From assembly GCF_000401215.1 (NCBI RefSeq), contig NZ_ASRV01000050.1, positions 1 through 64,000 of the forward strand: 64,000 bases of DNA, read 5' to 3'. The position numbers and the translations under genes are program-made. This DNA comes from Clostridium sartagoforme AAU1 (GTDB lineage: Bacteria; Bacillota; Clostridia; Clostridiales; Clostridiaceae). Positions 20,543 through 29,057 of this stretch are shown here, piece after piece. The notes beneath the pieces were generated by a model, which was not told the origin of the DNA, did no database searches, and worked only from the letters and a program-made list of their open reading frames with translations. Position 1 is the first letter of the stretch. Every line of letters begins with the position of its first letter.

Positions 20543-21232
20543 TTAGATAAACCTATCTTTAATAACCTTGATATTGTCTTTAATTATAAATATATTATGT
20601 TTCCCAGCAGCTGCTATCTCCATTGCTCTTTTTGATGTTTTTTGTCCTATAATGTCTGAATAATCTAAATAAGTTTTATTATATTTTTTAGCTTCTTCTT
20701 CAAATGTAAATGGTAATAAATCTTCGTTATTAATAAAAGAAACAACTTCTTTTAATGTTTTAAAAGGATAAAAATTTCCTATATTAAATGATCTTAATTC
20801 TTTTAAATTATTCAATGGAAAGATAAAGTTATTTTTTCTATTACTTTCTCCTTCAAAAATTATTGGTAATATTCCCTTTATTTCTTTTAATTCTCCACCT
20901 AGAGAAAGTTCTCCAAATACTATAAAATCTCTGAGATCTTTATTACATATTTGATTTGATTTCATAAGTATTCCAAGGGCAATTGGTAAATCAAGTAATG
21001 ATCCTATTTTTTTTATATCTGCTGGAGCTAAATTTATAGTTATTCTTCCTAATGGAAAATCAAATCCACTATTTACTATTGCAGAACGTACTCTTTCTTT
21101 TGATTCCTTTATCGAAGCATCAGGAAGACCAACGATACTAAAACTTGGCATTCCTTTGTTTATATCTACTTCAACATTTATAAGTATCCCATCAAGTCCA
21201 TTGTGAGTAGCACTTATTATCTCTATTGACAT
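20543..21232 (-). pseudogene. comM: comM (Mg-chelatase-like ATPase) fragment, cut at the element junction
   Basis: The first ~215 residues are a normal ComM/YifB N-terminal domain (MSIEIISATHNGLDGILIN and on to RAMEIAAAGKHNIFI). Then the sequence departs exactly where the Walker A loop (GPPGSGKT) should follow, giving a short foreign tail and a stop at 20543. Full-length members have about 505 residues, so the ATPase half is gone. The start at 21232 follows GAGGTGATA. ComM-type proteins aid branch migration or transformation. The break coincides with the border between plasmid-like genes and core chromosome, so I infer insertion of the element (or a chimeric assembly join) at about 20,575. 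Confidence 0.85.
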
Positions 21233-21373
21233 CATTATCACCTCTTAAACATTATTGACACTATAATTTAATTATTAAACATTTATTTCATATGATTTAA
21301 TATATTATTTTTGTCAATATTATAAGATAGTTATATTTTTATACAATTTTTAAAATTCTTATGGTGGTGTATT

Positions 21374-21745
21374 ATGAGTAAATATAATAAGAGTATAGGC
21401 TGTTATGGTGAAGACTTAGCTTCTTCTTACTTAATATCTAAAGGCTATTATTTATTAAGTAAAAATTTTAAAAATAAATATGGAGAAATTGATTTGATAT
21501 TCAGATATGAGGGAATAATTATTTTTGTAGAAGTAAAAAGTAGGTACAATTACTCCTATGGGTTACCATTAGAAGCTGTTACCTACTACAAACAAAAACA
21601 AATAATTAATTTATGCAAATTTTATATCCTTACAAAAAAACTTTTTAATTATAATTGTAGATTTGATGTTGTTGAAGTTTATTTTAATAAAGATAATGAG
21701 TCATACTTTTTAAATCATATAGAAGATGCTTTTAGAGGATATTAA
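21374..21745 (+). CDS. yraN: YraN family protein (UPF0102), nuclease-fold
   Basis: The 123-residue protein is a standard YraN. It has a GE-DLASSYL helix at the N-terminus, YGEIDLIF (E38, D40) and IIFVEVKSR (E53, K55), which together form the PD-(D/E)XK nuclease core. The exact function is unknown, but it often lies beside rnhB and comM, as here. It is the only plus-strand gene in this stretch, divergent from comM and convergent with rnhB. ATG after GGTGGTGT. Confidence 0.9.
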   Translation: MSKYNKSIGCYGEDLASSYLISKGYYLLSKNFKNKYGEIDLIFRYEGIIIFVEVKSRYNYSYGLPLEAVTYYKQKQIINLCKFYILTKKLFNYNCRFDVVEVYFNKDNESYFLNHIEDAFRGY

Positions 21746-21780
21746 ATATATACATATCAAAACAAAACTAAATATTTATA

Positions 21781-22593
21781 TTAAAGAATATTTTTCAAAA
21801 ATGATCTTCTATGTATTCTACACGGACCAAAATTCTTTAAAGCTTCTATGTGCTTACTAGTACCATATCCAGCATTTTCTTCAAATGCATAATATGGATA
21901 GTCCTTTGCATATTCTTTCATTAAATCATCTCTATATACCTTTGCTAAAATAGATGCTGCTGCTATAGATGCTGACTTTGCATCACCCTTTATTACAGAT
22001 TTATTAGGAATATTAATTCCTTTTATTAAATAACCATCTGATAAAATAAGATTAGGCTTTATTTTCATAGATGTGCAAGCTTCTAAAAATATCTTATTAT
22101 TACAATAAGATATTCCTTTTTTATCTATTTCTTCATTTGAGCTTTCCGATATATGATATGCCAATGCTTTTTCCTTTATAAGTTCTGCTAATTCTTCTCT
22201 TTTCTTTTCTGATAATTTTTTAGAGTCATTTAACCAAAGTATAAGCTCATCATCAATTATATTTAAATCTAATATAACTGCGCAAGATACTATAGGACCT
22301 GCAAGTGGACCTCTTCCGACTTCATCAACTCCTGCTATAAACTGATAATTTCCAAATCCTTTATCAAAGTTATACATATTTTTTACTCTTTGAATTTCTT
22401 TGATTATTTTTTCCTTTTGCTTAAATAATTTATCCGCTAAAGATTTAACATTTTTTCTCTCATCCAAGTAAAGTTTATCTATTAAATATCTTATTTCATC
22501 ATTGTTTTTTTCTTCAAATATATTAATATCATCTATATAAGATTTTATTTCTTTATAACTTAATGATTTAATATCATTGTTTAATAAATTCAT
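21781..22593 (-). CDS. rnhB: Ribonuclease HII
   Basis: The enzyme removes ribonucleotides from DNA-RNA hybrids. The catalytic start is GVDEVGRGPLAGP (D90, E91), and later acidic residues lie in LSDG (D186). NDSKKLS (122-128) is also typical. At 270 residues it has the ~70-residue N-terminal extension seen in many Firmicutes. It starts four bases after the stop of rbgA and shares its operon, as in Bacillus (rbgA-rnhB). Confidence 0.97.
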   Translation of the reverse strand: MNLLNNDIKSLSYKEIKSYIDDINIFEEKNNDEIRYLIDKLYLDERKNVKSLADKLFKQKEKIIKEIQRVKNMYNFDKGFGNYQFIAGVDEVGRGPLAGPIVSCAVILDLNIIDDELILWLNDSKKLSEKKREELAELIKEKALAYHISESSNEEIDKKGISYCNNKIFLEACTSMKIKPNLILSDGYLIKGINIPNKSVIKGDAKSASIAAASILAKVYRDDLMKEYAKDYPYYAFEENAGYGTSKHIEALKNFGPCRIHRRSFLKNIL

Positions 22594-22597
22594 TAAC

Positions 22598-23464
22598 TTA
22601 CTCTCCCATTACTTCTTCATTTGGCAGTTCAAGTGAGATATTACCTATTTTACCACCTCTAAATTCATCTAAAAGAATTACAGCTATTCTATTATAATCT
22701 ATTTCTCCACCTTTAATTAAACAACCTCTTCTTCTTGCTATGCTATTTAAGGTCTCAAGAGGGTCTTCATTTATTTCATCAATCTTATATCTATCTTTTA
22801 ATTTATTTCCATAAAAGACTTGAAGTCTTTTTACCAAATTATATGCAAGCTCTTCTACATCCATTATTTCATCTTTAATAGCACCTGTAAATGCTAAGTT
22901 AAGAGCAGTTTTTTCATCCTCAAATTTAGGCCATAAAACTCCGGGCGTATCTAACATCTCAATATCCATTTTGGTTTTTATCCATTGTTTACTCTTTGTA
23001 ACTCCAGGTCTATCTCCAGTCTTTGCTATATTATTTTTGGCCATCTTATTTATAAAAGTAGATTTACCTACATTTGGTATTCCTACTACCATAACTCTCA
23101 TTTGTATCTTTACTAAGCCTTTAGCCTTTAATCTATCATGTTTTTCCTTAAGCAATAAATCTAAAGTTGGTTTAATTTGATTTAATCCCTTTCCATTTAG
23201 ACAATTTACTTCTATTACTCTTACATTTTCTGAGGATAAATAATTCATCCACATTTTTGTCACTTTAGCTTCTGATAAATCGCTCTTATTTAAAAGTATT
23301 ACTCTCGGTTTTCCTTCACAAAGCTTATCTATATCTGGATTTGCAGAACTTCTTGGTATTCTAGCATCTCTTATTTCAATTATCGCATCCACTAGCTTTA
23401 AATTTTCTTTTATTTCTCTTTGAGTTTTTTTCATATGTCCTGGAAACCAATTAATTGTAGGCAT
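22598..23464 (-). CDS. rbgA: Ribosome biogenesis GTPase RbgA (YlqF)
   Basis: RbgA is a circularly permuted GTPase needed for late assembly of the 50S subunit. The motifs appear in the permuted order: G4 NKSD (59-62), G1 GIPNVGKST (128-136), G3 DTPG (172-175). The N-terminal INWFPGHMKKT is typical. The 288-residue length is normal. The ribosome site GGGAGGAAT precedes the ATG. It is the first gene of the rbgA-rnhB pair; the usual lepB neighbour is absent from the 296-base gap upstream. Confidence 0.97.
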   Translation of the reverse strand: MPTINWFPGHMKKTQREIKENLKLVDAIIEIRDARIPRSSANPDIDKLCEGKPRVILLNKSDLSEAKVTKMWMNYLSSENVRVIEVNCLNGKGLNQIKPTLDLLLKEKHDRLKAKGLVKIQMRVMVVGIPNVGKSTFINKMAKNNIAKTGDRPGVTKSKQWIKTKMDIEMLDTPGVLWPKFEDEKTALNLAFTGAIKDEIMDVEELAYNLVKRLQVFYGNKLKDRYKIDEINEDPLETLNSIARRRGCLIKGGEIDYNRIAVILLDEFRGGKIGNISLELPNEEVMGE

Positions 23465-23498
23465 ATTAAAATTCCTCCCTATCTATTTTACTATTTGT

Positions 23499-23529
23499 AT
23501 TATATCCACTTGCATCATGTATATATCAA
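23499..23529 (-). promoter_or_regulatory. Possible promoter of rbgA-rnhB
   Basis: On the minus strand TTGATA and TATAAT are 19 bases apart, about 35 bases before the rbgA start. The spacer is long by two bases. The rest of the gap 23465-23760 holds only the rplS terminator and no gene. Confidence 0.35.
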
Positions 23530-23714
23530 TCTTTAAAAGTTTAATTTTTATAAAATCTTTTCCTTTAAAGTAAAAAGGTTGACATATATAAATTCCCTTA
23601 TTTTCTAACTTCACTTCAAATTAATATAAACTTATATATACCTTGACAATTAAACGCAGGAAATTATAAAAAGTTGTTAAAAGAATAGACCTTTTATAAT
23701 TTCTTAAAAATAAG

Positions 23715-23739
23715 AAAAAGGGACTTATAAAAGTCCCTT
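23715..23739 (-). terminator. Terminator after rplS
   Basis: On the minus strand AAGGGACTT/AAGTCCCTT (9 bp, loop of four, 23718-23739) is followed by TTTCTTATTTTT. It ends the rplS transcript about 20 bases after the stop. Confidence 0.85.
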
Positions 23740-23760
23740 ACTTAATCATTAGATAATATA

Positions 23761-24111
23761 TTATCTAACGTTTAATTCTTTAACTTTAGCAGCTTTACCT
23801 ACTCTATCTCTTAAGTAGAATAACTTAGCTCTTCTAACTTTACCTTTTCTTGAAACTTCCATTCTATCAATGATTGGAGAGTTCATTGGGAAAGTTCTTT
23901 CTACTCCAGTTCCGTAAGCAACTCTTCTTACAGTGAAAGTTTCTCTTAATCCACCGTTTTGCTTCTTAATAACTGTTCCTTCAAACATTTGTATTCTTTC
24001 TCTTGTACCTTCTTTAATTTTAACGTAAACTTTAACAGTATCTCCTACGTTGAAATTTGGAAGATCACTTCTCATTTGTTCTGCTTCAATAGCTCTTATT
24101 ATTTCGTTCAT
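23761..24111 (-). CDS. rplS: 50S ribosomal protein L19
   Basis: L19 lies at the interface of the 30S and 50S subunits. The protein has 116 residues from [14 protein letters not shown]. The typical segments [19 protein letters not shown] and [20 protein letters not shown] are present. I place the start at 24111, with AAGGAGGG upstream; a longer frame to 24153 lacks support. It is followed by a terminator and preceded by a structured leader, in line with autoregulation. Confidence 0.97.
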   Translation of the reverse strand: MNEIIRAIEAEQMRSDLPNFNVGDTVKVYVKIKEGTRERIQMFEGTVIKKQNGGLRETFTVRRVAYGTGVERTFPMNSPIIDRMEVSRKGKVRRAKLFYLRDRVGKAAKVKELNVR

Positions 24112-24222
24112 TGTGTAGTCCCTCCTTAAATTTATATTAGACGTTCTTAACAAACACTTGACAGAGGACCGCCCGTACTAACACAAAGGTTATTTTAACA
24201 TAAGTTATGTTATATTTCAATA
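24112..24222 (-). promoter_or_regulatory. Structured leader of rplS, candidate L19 leader
   Basis: The minus-strand 5' region of rplS holds an unusually GC-rich block (GTACGGGCGGTCCTCTGTCA and flanks, about 24155-24185) in otherwise AT-rich DNA. Firmicutes are known to have an L19 leader RNA at this place that senses free L19. Position and composition suggest the same motif here; I could not align it to the Rfam model. Confidence 0.45.
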
Positions 24223-24224
24223 AT

Positions 24225-24938
24225 TTATTTGTATTTTTCTAGTATTTTTTTATCTTCTTTAGTCAAAAGTATTTTATCATATAAATCTTTTCTTTTTCTT
24301 TTAGTTATTATTAGAGCTTGAGCTCTTCTCCATTTTCTTATATTTTCATGATGACCCGAAAGTAGTACTTCTGGTACTTTATCTCCCTCAAATTCTTCTG
24401 GTCTTGTATATTGTGGATACTCAAGTAATCCATCTGAAAATGATTCATCCATATAACTTTCTTCTTTACCTAAAACACCATTTTTTAACCTTAAAATTGA
24501 ATCTATCACAGGAACAGCTGCCATTTCACCACCAGTTAATATAAAATCTCCTAATGATATTTCTAAATCTATATGTTTATATACTCTTTCATCAATTCCT
24601 TCATAATGACCACATATAAATATTAGTTCATCTTCTTTAGATAACTCTTTAGCAATATCTTGATTAAAAGTTTTACCTCTAGGGCCTAAAAAAATAACTT
24701 TCCCTTTATTATTTTTTTTACAATATCTTATAGAATCTACTAATGGTTGAGGAGTCATTACCATTCCAGCTCCTCCACCATAAGGATAATCATCTACTTT
24801 TTTATGCCTACTCAATGTAAAATCCCTTATATTTATTGCATCTATTTCTACAAGTTTTTTTTCTTTAGCTTTCCCTATTATACTGTGATTAAATATATCA
24901 AACATTTCAGGAAATAATGTAAGAATATTAATCCTCAT
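24225..24938 (-). CDS. trmD: tRNA (guanine-37-N1)-methyltransferase TrmD
   Basis: TrmD methylates G37 of tRNAs to stop frameshifting. The 237-residue sequence has the trefoil-knot SPOUT elements: [12 protein letters not shown] at the start, [37 protein letters not shown] and the C-terminal [14 protein letters not shown]. It overlaps rimM by 11 bases, and the two are normally co-transcribed. Length and motifs are normal. Confidence 0.98.
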   Translation of the reverse strand: MRINILTLFPEMFDIFNHSIIGKAKEKKLVEIDAINIRDFTLSRHKKVDDYPYGGGAGMVMTPQPLVDSIRYCKKNNKGKVIFLGPRGKTFNQDIAKELSKEDELIFICGHYEGIDERVYKHIDLEISLGDFILTGGEMAAVPVIDSILRLKNGVLGKEESYMDESFSDGLLEYPQYTRPEEFEGDKVPEVLLSGHHENIRKWRRAQALIITKRKRKDLYDKILLTKEDKKILEKYK

Positions 24939-25425
24939 CTTGCCATTCTCCTACTGGTTTAATTATTATTTTTCTATTATCTATATTTATATCTGTAACA
25001 ATTTCTAATAATACAGGAATTAATAATTCTTTAGGTTTTCTTATCCAATAAACATCATTATTCTTTGTTTGTATTACATCATAAACTTCCCCCAAAGATT
25101 TACCACTTGTATCATAAACATTACATCCTATTATATCTGCAATATAATATGTATCTTCTTCTAATGGAACTGCATATTCTCTTGGAATTTCCATATATTT
25201 ATTTTTATATTTTTCTGCTTCTTCTATAGAATCAATTCCTTCTATTTTCACTATTACCCTATCTTTTTGAAATTTACAACCTTGAATTTTTCTTTCTACT
25301 CCATCTATTAATACAAAATCTAAATCATTATATCTTTTGGGATCATCAGTTAAAGCTATAACTTTTACTTCTCCTTTTAATCCATGAGTATTTACTATTT
25401 TTCCAACTCTTAAAATATCCCTCAT
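24928..25425 (-). CDS. rimM: Ribosome maturation factor RimM
   Basis: RimM binds S19 and helps mature the 30S head. The N-terminal RimM domain ([17 protein letters not shown]) is followed by a PRC-barrel ([17 protein letters not shown] and on to [11 protein letters not shown]). The start at 25425 (MRDILRVG) has AGAGGTG upstream, and the longer frame begins within it. It precedes trmD with an 11-base overlap. A ~200-base gap with the khpA terminator lies upstream, so rimM-trmD may have its own promoter. Confidence 0.97.
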   Translation of the reverse strand: MRDILRVGKIVNTHGLKGEVKVIALTDDPKRYNDLDFVLIDGVERKIQGCKFQKDRVIVKIEGIDSIEEAEKYKNKYMEIPREYAVPLEEDTYYIADIIGCNVYDTSGKSLGEVYDVIQTKNNDVYWIRKPKELLIPVLLEIVTDINIDNRKIIIKPVGEWQDED

Positions 25426-25627
25426 TTTTTGCACCTCTTTTTATTAAATTATTTATTTTAATTTATCTATTTAGCTTAGTATTGTCCATATATACTAAAG
25501 TTAAAACACTACTTTAAACTCAGTATATTTAATATTTCTAATATTTCTATAATCCTTAGTAGATACATTAGAAATACTACAATTAATTTATTTATCTATG
25601 TCTTTATTTATAGTAATTGTATGTTTA

Positions 25628-25654
25628 AAAAGAGTTAGGATTACCCTAACTCTT
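25628..25654 (-). terminator. Terminator overlapping the end of khpA
   Basis: AAGAGTTAGGG/CCTAACTCTT forms a ~10-bp stem on the minus strand, and TTTTTAAA follows. The stop codon of khpA lies inside the stem. The rest of the gap up to 25434 shows no gene. Confidence 0.8.
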
Positions 25655-25885
25655 TACATCAATAATTTCAACTACTACTTTTTTGTCTTCTTTCATTGCT
25701 GCTGCTTTTATAACAGTTCTAATAGCTTTAGCTATTCTTCCCTGCTTACCAATTACTTTTCCCATATCTGCAGGAGCAACCTTTAGTTCCAGAATAATTG
25801 ATTGCTCTCCTTGGATTTCATTTACATGAACTTCATTTGGATTCTCTACAAGAGATTTAGCTATAATTTCAATTAATTCCTTCAT
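25646..25885 (-). CDS. khpA: KH-domain RNA-binding protein KhpA
   Basis: KhpA is a single KH domain of about 80 residues that with KhpB controls cell division and sRNA binding in Firmicutes. The KH loop GKVIGKQGRIAKAIR is complete (about 44-58). I place the start at MKELIEIIA (25885), with AGGTG a few bases upstream. An 8-bp hairpin TGTAATTA/TAATTACA (25893-25911) sits between that site and a second GAGGTGA further upstream and may tune translation. It lies between rpsP and rimM, the common order. Confidence 0.95.
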   Translation of the reverse strand: MKELIEIIAKSLVENPNEVHVNEIQGEQSIILELKVAPADMGKVIGKQGRIAKAIRTVIKAAAMKEDKKVVVEIIDVKS

Positions 25886-25929
25886 AAACACCTGTAATTA
25901 CATTAATTACAGAGTTCACCTCCTAAAAA

Positions 25930-26175
25930 TTACTTATTTAATCCTGCTTGAGCAAAAAGTCTCTTAACTACATCTGTAGGTTGAGCTCCATTTTGTACCC
26001 ATTTAGTAGCTTTTTCTTCATTGATTTTAACTTCAGCTGGTTCAGTTAAAGGATTGTAATATCCTATTTCTTCGATGAATCTACCATCTCTTGGTGCTCT
26101 TGAATCAGCAACTACTATTCTATAGAAAGGAGCTTTTTTAGCACCCATTCTTCTTAATCTGATTTTTACTGCCAT
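25930..26175 (-). CDS. rpsP: 30S ribosomal protein S16
   Basis: S16 is needed for 30S assembly. The 81-residue protein begins [18 protein letters not shown] and contains [20 protein letters not shown], the family signature. AAAGGAGGTGAAATAC directly precedes the ATG at 26175, so the slightly longer frame is rejected. It follows ffh by about 35 bases in the order ylxM-ffh-rpsP-khpA-rimM-trmD-rplS. Confidence 0.98.
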   Translation of the reverse strand: MAVKIRLRRMGAKKAPFYRIVVADSRAPRDGRFIEEIGYYNPLTEPAEVKINEEKATKWVQNGAQPTDVVKRLFAQAGLNK

Positions 26176-26210
26176 GTATTTCACCTCCTTTTAAAGTGTG
26201 TATTTTTATA

Positions 26211-27563
26211 TTAACTCATAAAAGGTAATTTACCAAAAAAACCTTTTTTAGATTTCTTTTGAAATGATTTCATTTGTTTCATTTGCTTTCTCATCATATC
26301 AAAGCCCTTAATGAGTTTATTAACTTCTTGCAATGATGTTCCTGAACCCTTAGCAATTCTCTTTTTTCTTGAAGATGATCCAGCTATTAGCTTTGGATTT
26401 CTTCTTTCTTTTGGAGTCATTGAATGGATTATAGCTTTTACTCTACCTAATTGTTTTTCACCAGCATCAAAATCTATATCCTTCATTTCCTTTGGCATTC
26501 CAGGAAGCATTTCCATTATTTTGCTTAAAGACCCAAGCTTTTTCATTTGTTCCATAGCTGTCAAATAATCTTCATAAGTAAAATCATTTTCCATCATTTT
26601 TGAACTTAATTCTTGTGCTTCTTTATCGTCAAAGGCTTGCTGAGCTTTTTCTATTAGTGAAAGAACATCTCCCATTCCTAATATTCTTGAAGCCATTCTA
26701 TCTGGATAGAAAACTTCAAAATCACTCATTTTTTCACCTACACCAATAAACTTAATTGGTTTTTCAGTAATATGTCTAATTGATAAAGCGGCTCCACCTC
26801 TTGTATCACCATCTAGCTTTGTTAATATAACTCCTGATACATCTAATGAATCATTAAAACTTTCTGCAACATTTACAGCATCTTGGCCTGTCATTGCATC
26901 TACTACAAGTAATATTTCTTGAGGTTTTACTTCTTCCTTTATAGATTTAAGTTCTCCCATAAGATTTTCATCTATATGAAGTCTACCAGCTGTATCTATT
27001 ATTATTACATTATTCCCATTTTCCCTAGCATGAACTATACCGGCTTTAGCAATATCAACAGGATTAACTTTATCTCCCATTTGGAAAACCGGAATATCTA
27101 TTTGCTTTCCAACTACCTCTAATTGTTTAATAGCTGCTGGTCTATATATATCACATGCTACTAGAAGAGGTCTCTTATTTTGTTTTCTAAGTTGTAATGC
27201 AAGCTTTCCACTCATAGTAGTTTTACCTGCTCCTTGCAAGCCAACCATCATTATTATTGTTGGACCTACAGAGTTAAATTCTAATTTGCTTTCACTACCT
27301 CCCATAAGATCAGTAAGTTCATCGTTAACAATTTTTATAACTTGTTGAGCTGGAGTTAAGCTTTCTAAAACCTCATTTCCAACACACTTTTCACTGACAC
27401 TTGAAATAAACTTTTTAACAACTTTAAAGTTAACATCAGCTTCAAGTAACGCAAGTTTTACTTCTCTCATGGCCTCTTTTATATCTTTTTCAGTTAGCTT
27501 TCCTTTGCCCTTAAGCTTTTTGAAAGCTTCCTGCAATTTATCTGATAAACCTTCAAAAGCCAC
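26211..27563 (-). CDS. ffh: Signal recognition particle protein Ffh
   Basis: Ffh binds signal sequences and SRP RNA and delivers ribosomes to FtsY at the membrane. The N domain is followed by the GTPase: G1 GLQGAGKTT, DTAGRLHIDE, TKLDGDTRGG, then GVGEKMSDFEVF. The Met-rich M domain ends MRKQMKQMKSFQKK. It starts with GTG (27563) after GGAGGG. At 450 residues it is of normal length and lies directly after ylxM. Confidence 0.98.
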   Translation of the reverse strand: MAFEGLSDKLQEAFKKLKGKGKLTEKDIKEAMREVKLALLEADVNFKVVKKFISSVSEKCVGNEVLESLTPAQQVIKIVNDELTDLMGGSESKLEFNSVGPTIIMMVGLQGAGKTTMSGKLALQLRKQNKRPLLVACDIYRPAAIKQLEVVGKQIDIPVFQMGDKVNPVDIAKAGIVHARENGNNVIIIDTAGRLHIDENLMGELKSIKEEVKPQEILLVVDAMTGQDAVNVAESFNDSLDVSGVILTKLDGDTRGGAALSIRHITEKPIKFIGVGEKMSDFEVFYPDRMASRILGMGDVLSLIEKAQQAFDDKEAQELSSKMMENDFTYEDYLTAMEQMKKLGSLSKIMEMLPGMPKEMKDIDFDAGEKQLGRVKAIIHSMTPKERRNPKLIAGSSSRKKRIAKGSGTSLQEVNKLIKGFDMMRKQMKQMKSFQKKSKKGFFGKLPFMS

Positions 27564-27582
27564 GTTAAACCCTCCTATGATT

Positions 27583-27912
27583 TTATAAATCTTTTAATAT
27601 ACTTTTATATTTATTATAGTCCTCTTCAGAAATTGAATATTTATCTTTTATTTCTTCAAGAAAACTTATAATTATCTTTTCTTGACTAAAACTTTTTTTA
27701 AGTAAATTAAGTTTACTTTCATAGGATAGAAACTGTTTATAACATCTCTTTATTAAATCATGGATCGCTTGACGACTTGTGTTATTCAATTCAGCAATTT
27801 CAGCTAAGGATAAATCCTCATTATAATAAAGCTCCATAATTTTATACTGTTTTTCTGTTAGTAATGAACCGTATAAATCCATTAATAATGAAATCTCAAC
27901 CCTATCTTCCAT
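27583..27912 (-). CDS. ylxM: YlxM, SRP-associated helix-turn-helix protein
   Basis: The 109-residue protein has a sigma-70 region 4-like fold: [39 protein letters not shown]. It is the standard partner of ffh; YlxM proteins bind SRP RNA and modulate Ffh in streptococci. It lies 20 bases upstream of ffh. Upstream lies a repeat element (28003-28119) that separates it from ftsY. Confidence 0.95.
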   Translation of the reverse strand: MEDRVEISLLMDLYGSLLTEKQYKIMELYYNEDLSLAEIAELNNTSRQAIHDLIKRCYKQFLSYESKLNLLKKSFSQEKIIISFLEEIKDKYSISEEDYNKYKSILKDL

Positions 27913-28002
27913 TTCATCACCTTACCCACAAAAGAGATTTTAACAAAACAATTCTATGCTGTCAAGTATTTTTACTTAACACCCTACAAAAATTTAAAAT
28001 TA

Positions 28003-28119
28003 AAAATGTAGAATGTAGAATTAAGGAAATAACTTAACTTTGCTAAGTTATAGATTTTAATGAAATTCAGCAAAAGCTGAATTTCCGCCTTAATTTTACA
28101 CTTTTCATTTTACATTCTT
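28003..28119. repeat. ~117-bp imperfect palindromic repeat (MITE-like)
   Basis: Outer arms of ~24-32 bases (AGAATGTAGAATTAAGG at the left, CCTTAATTTTACAC and on to TTTTACATTCTT at the right) enclose two inner hairpins. One is AACTTAAC-type (28031-28051), and the other is a perfect 10-bp stem GAAATTCAGC/GCTGAATTTC near 28062-28085. It fits tightly between ylxM and ftsY. This looks like a mobile palindromic element of the kind scattered through clostridial genomes; I see no second copy in the window. Confidence 0.6.
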
Positions 28120-28123
28120 CTTT

Positions 28124-29047
28124 CTAGAACAGTGCTTCTGCAAATCCTTCTGCATCAAATTCTTGAAGATCTTCTATGCCTTCTCCTACGCCTATATATC
28201 TAACAGGTATATTTAATGTATTTTTAATAGAAATTACAACTCCACCCTTTGCAGTTCCATCTAATTTAGTTAATATTATACCATCTATAGGGCAAGCCTC
28301 CATAAATTGTTTTGCTTGAACTACTGCATTTTGTCCTGTTGTTGCATCTAAAACCAATAAGGTTTCTTTGTGCGCATTACTAAATTCTCTATCTATTATT
28401 CTACCTATTTTTGATAACTCATCCATAAGATTTTTCTTGTTATGAAGTCTTCCTGCTGTATCGCATATTAATAAATCTATATTTCTTGACTTTGCTGCAT
28501 TTACAGCATCAAAAACTACCGCTGCTGGATCAGAACCTTCCATATGTTTTATTATATCAACTCCTGCCCTTTGGCTCCATACTTCCAATTGATCTATAGC
28601 AGCTGCTCTAAATGTATCTGCTGCTGCAAGTAACACTTTTTTACCTTCTTGCTTGTTTTTTGCTGCAAGTTTTCCTATTGAAGTAGTCTTACCTACTCCG
28701 TTTACACCTATAACTAATAATATTTCTTTATCACTAGTTTTACTTTCTTCTTTTTCTTCTGTACCTTCTAAAAGAATATCTCTTATTACAGATTTTAATG
28801 CTGGATAAACTTCATTTGGGTCATTAATTTTTTCTTTTCTTATCTTTGCTTTTAATCTATCTATAATTTCTATTGTTGTATCCATTCCTATATCAGACAT
28901 AACTAAAATTTCTTCTAGCTCTTCATATAAGTCCTCGTCTATAGTAATAGCTAATTTTAATGTTTCATTTATTTTATCAGTTAAAGCATTTTTAGTCTTT
29001 GAAAGTCCTGATTTTAAATTATCAAATATTTTTCCAAATATAGCCAT
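28124..29047 (-). CDS. ftsY: Signal recognition particle receptor FtsY
   Basis: FtsY docks SRP-ribosome complexes at the membrane. It has an N domain and a GTPase with GVNGVGKTTSIGKLA, DTFRAAAIDQL, DTAGRLHNKKNLM and TKLDGTAKGG. At 307 residues it lacks the long acidic A domain of E. coli, as is normal in Firmicutes. GGAGGT precedes the ATG. It follows smc by ten bases and shares its operon. Confidence 0.98.
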   Translation of the reverse strand: MAIFGKIFDNLKSGLSKTKNALTDKINETLKLAITIDEDLYEELEEILVMSDIGMDTTIEIIDRLKAKIRKEKINDPNEVYPALKSVIRDILLEGTEEKEESKTSDKEILLVIGVNGVGKTTSIGKLAAKNKQEGKKVLLAAADTFRAAAIDQLEVWSQRAGVDIIKHMEGSDPAAVVFDAVNAAKSRNIDLLICDTAGRLHNKKNLMDELSKIGRIIDREFSNAHKETLLVLDATTGQNAVVQAKQFMEACPIDGIILTKLDGTAKGGVVISIKNTLNIPVRYIGVGEGIEDLQEFDAEGFAEALF

Positions 29048-29057
29048 AATTTACCTC

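Noticed and set aside
20543-21232. comM shortened only by a wrong stop or homopolymer error
   Set aside because: No frame downstream of the break restores the Walker A or later ComM motifs; the sequence changes to element DNA.
25435-25627. Riboswitch or T-box before rimM-trmD
   Set aside because: The gap shows no GC-rich conserved core, specifier-like stem or terminator/antiterminator pair.
25598-25786. Plus-strand 62-codon frame
   Set aside because: It is the shadow of khpA and its terminator, with no ribosome site and Phe/Tyr/Cys-rich composition typical of antisense reading.
28003-28119. CRISPR-like repeat
   Set aside because: It is one palindromic unit without regularly spaced copies or cas genes; a MITE-like repeat fits better.
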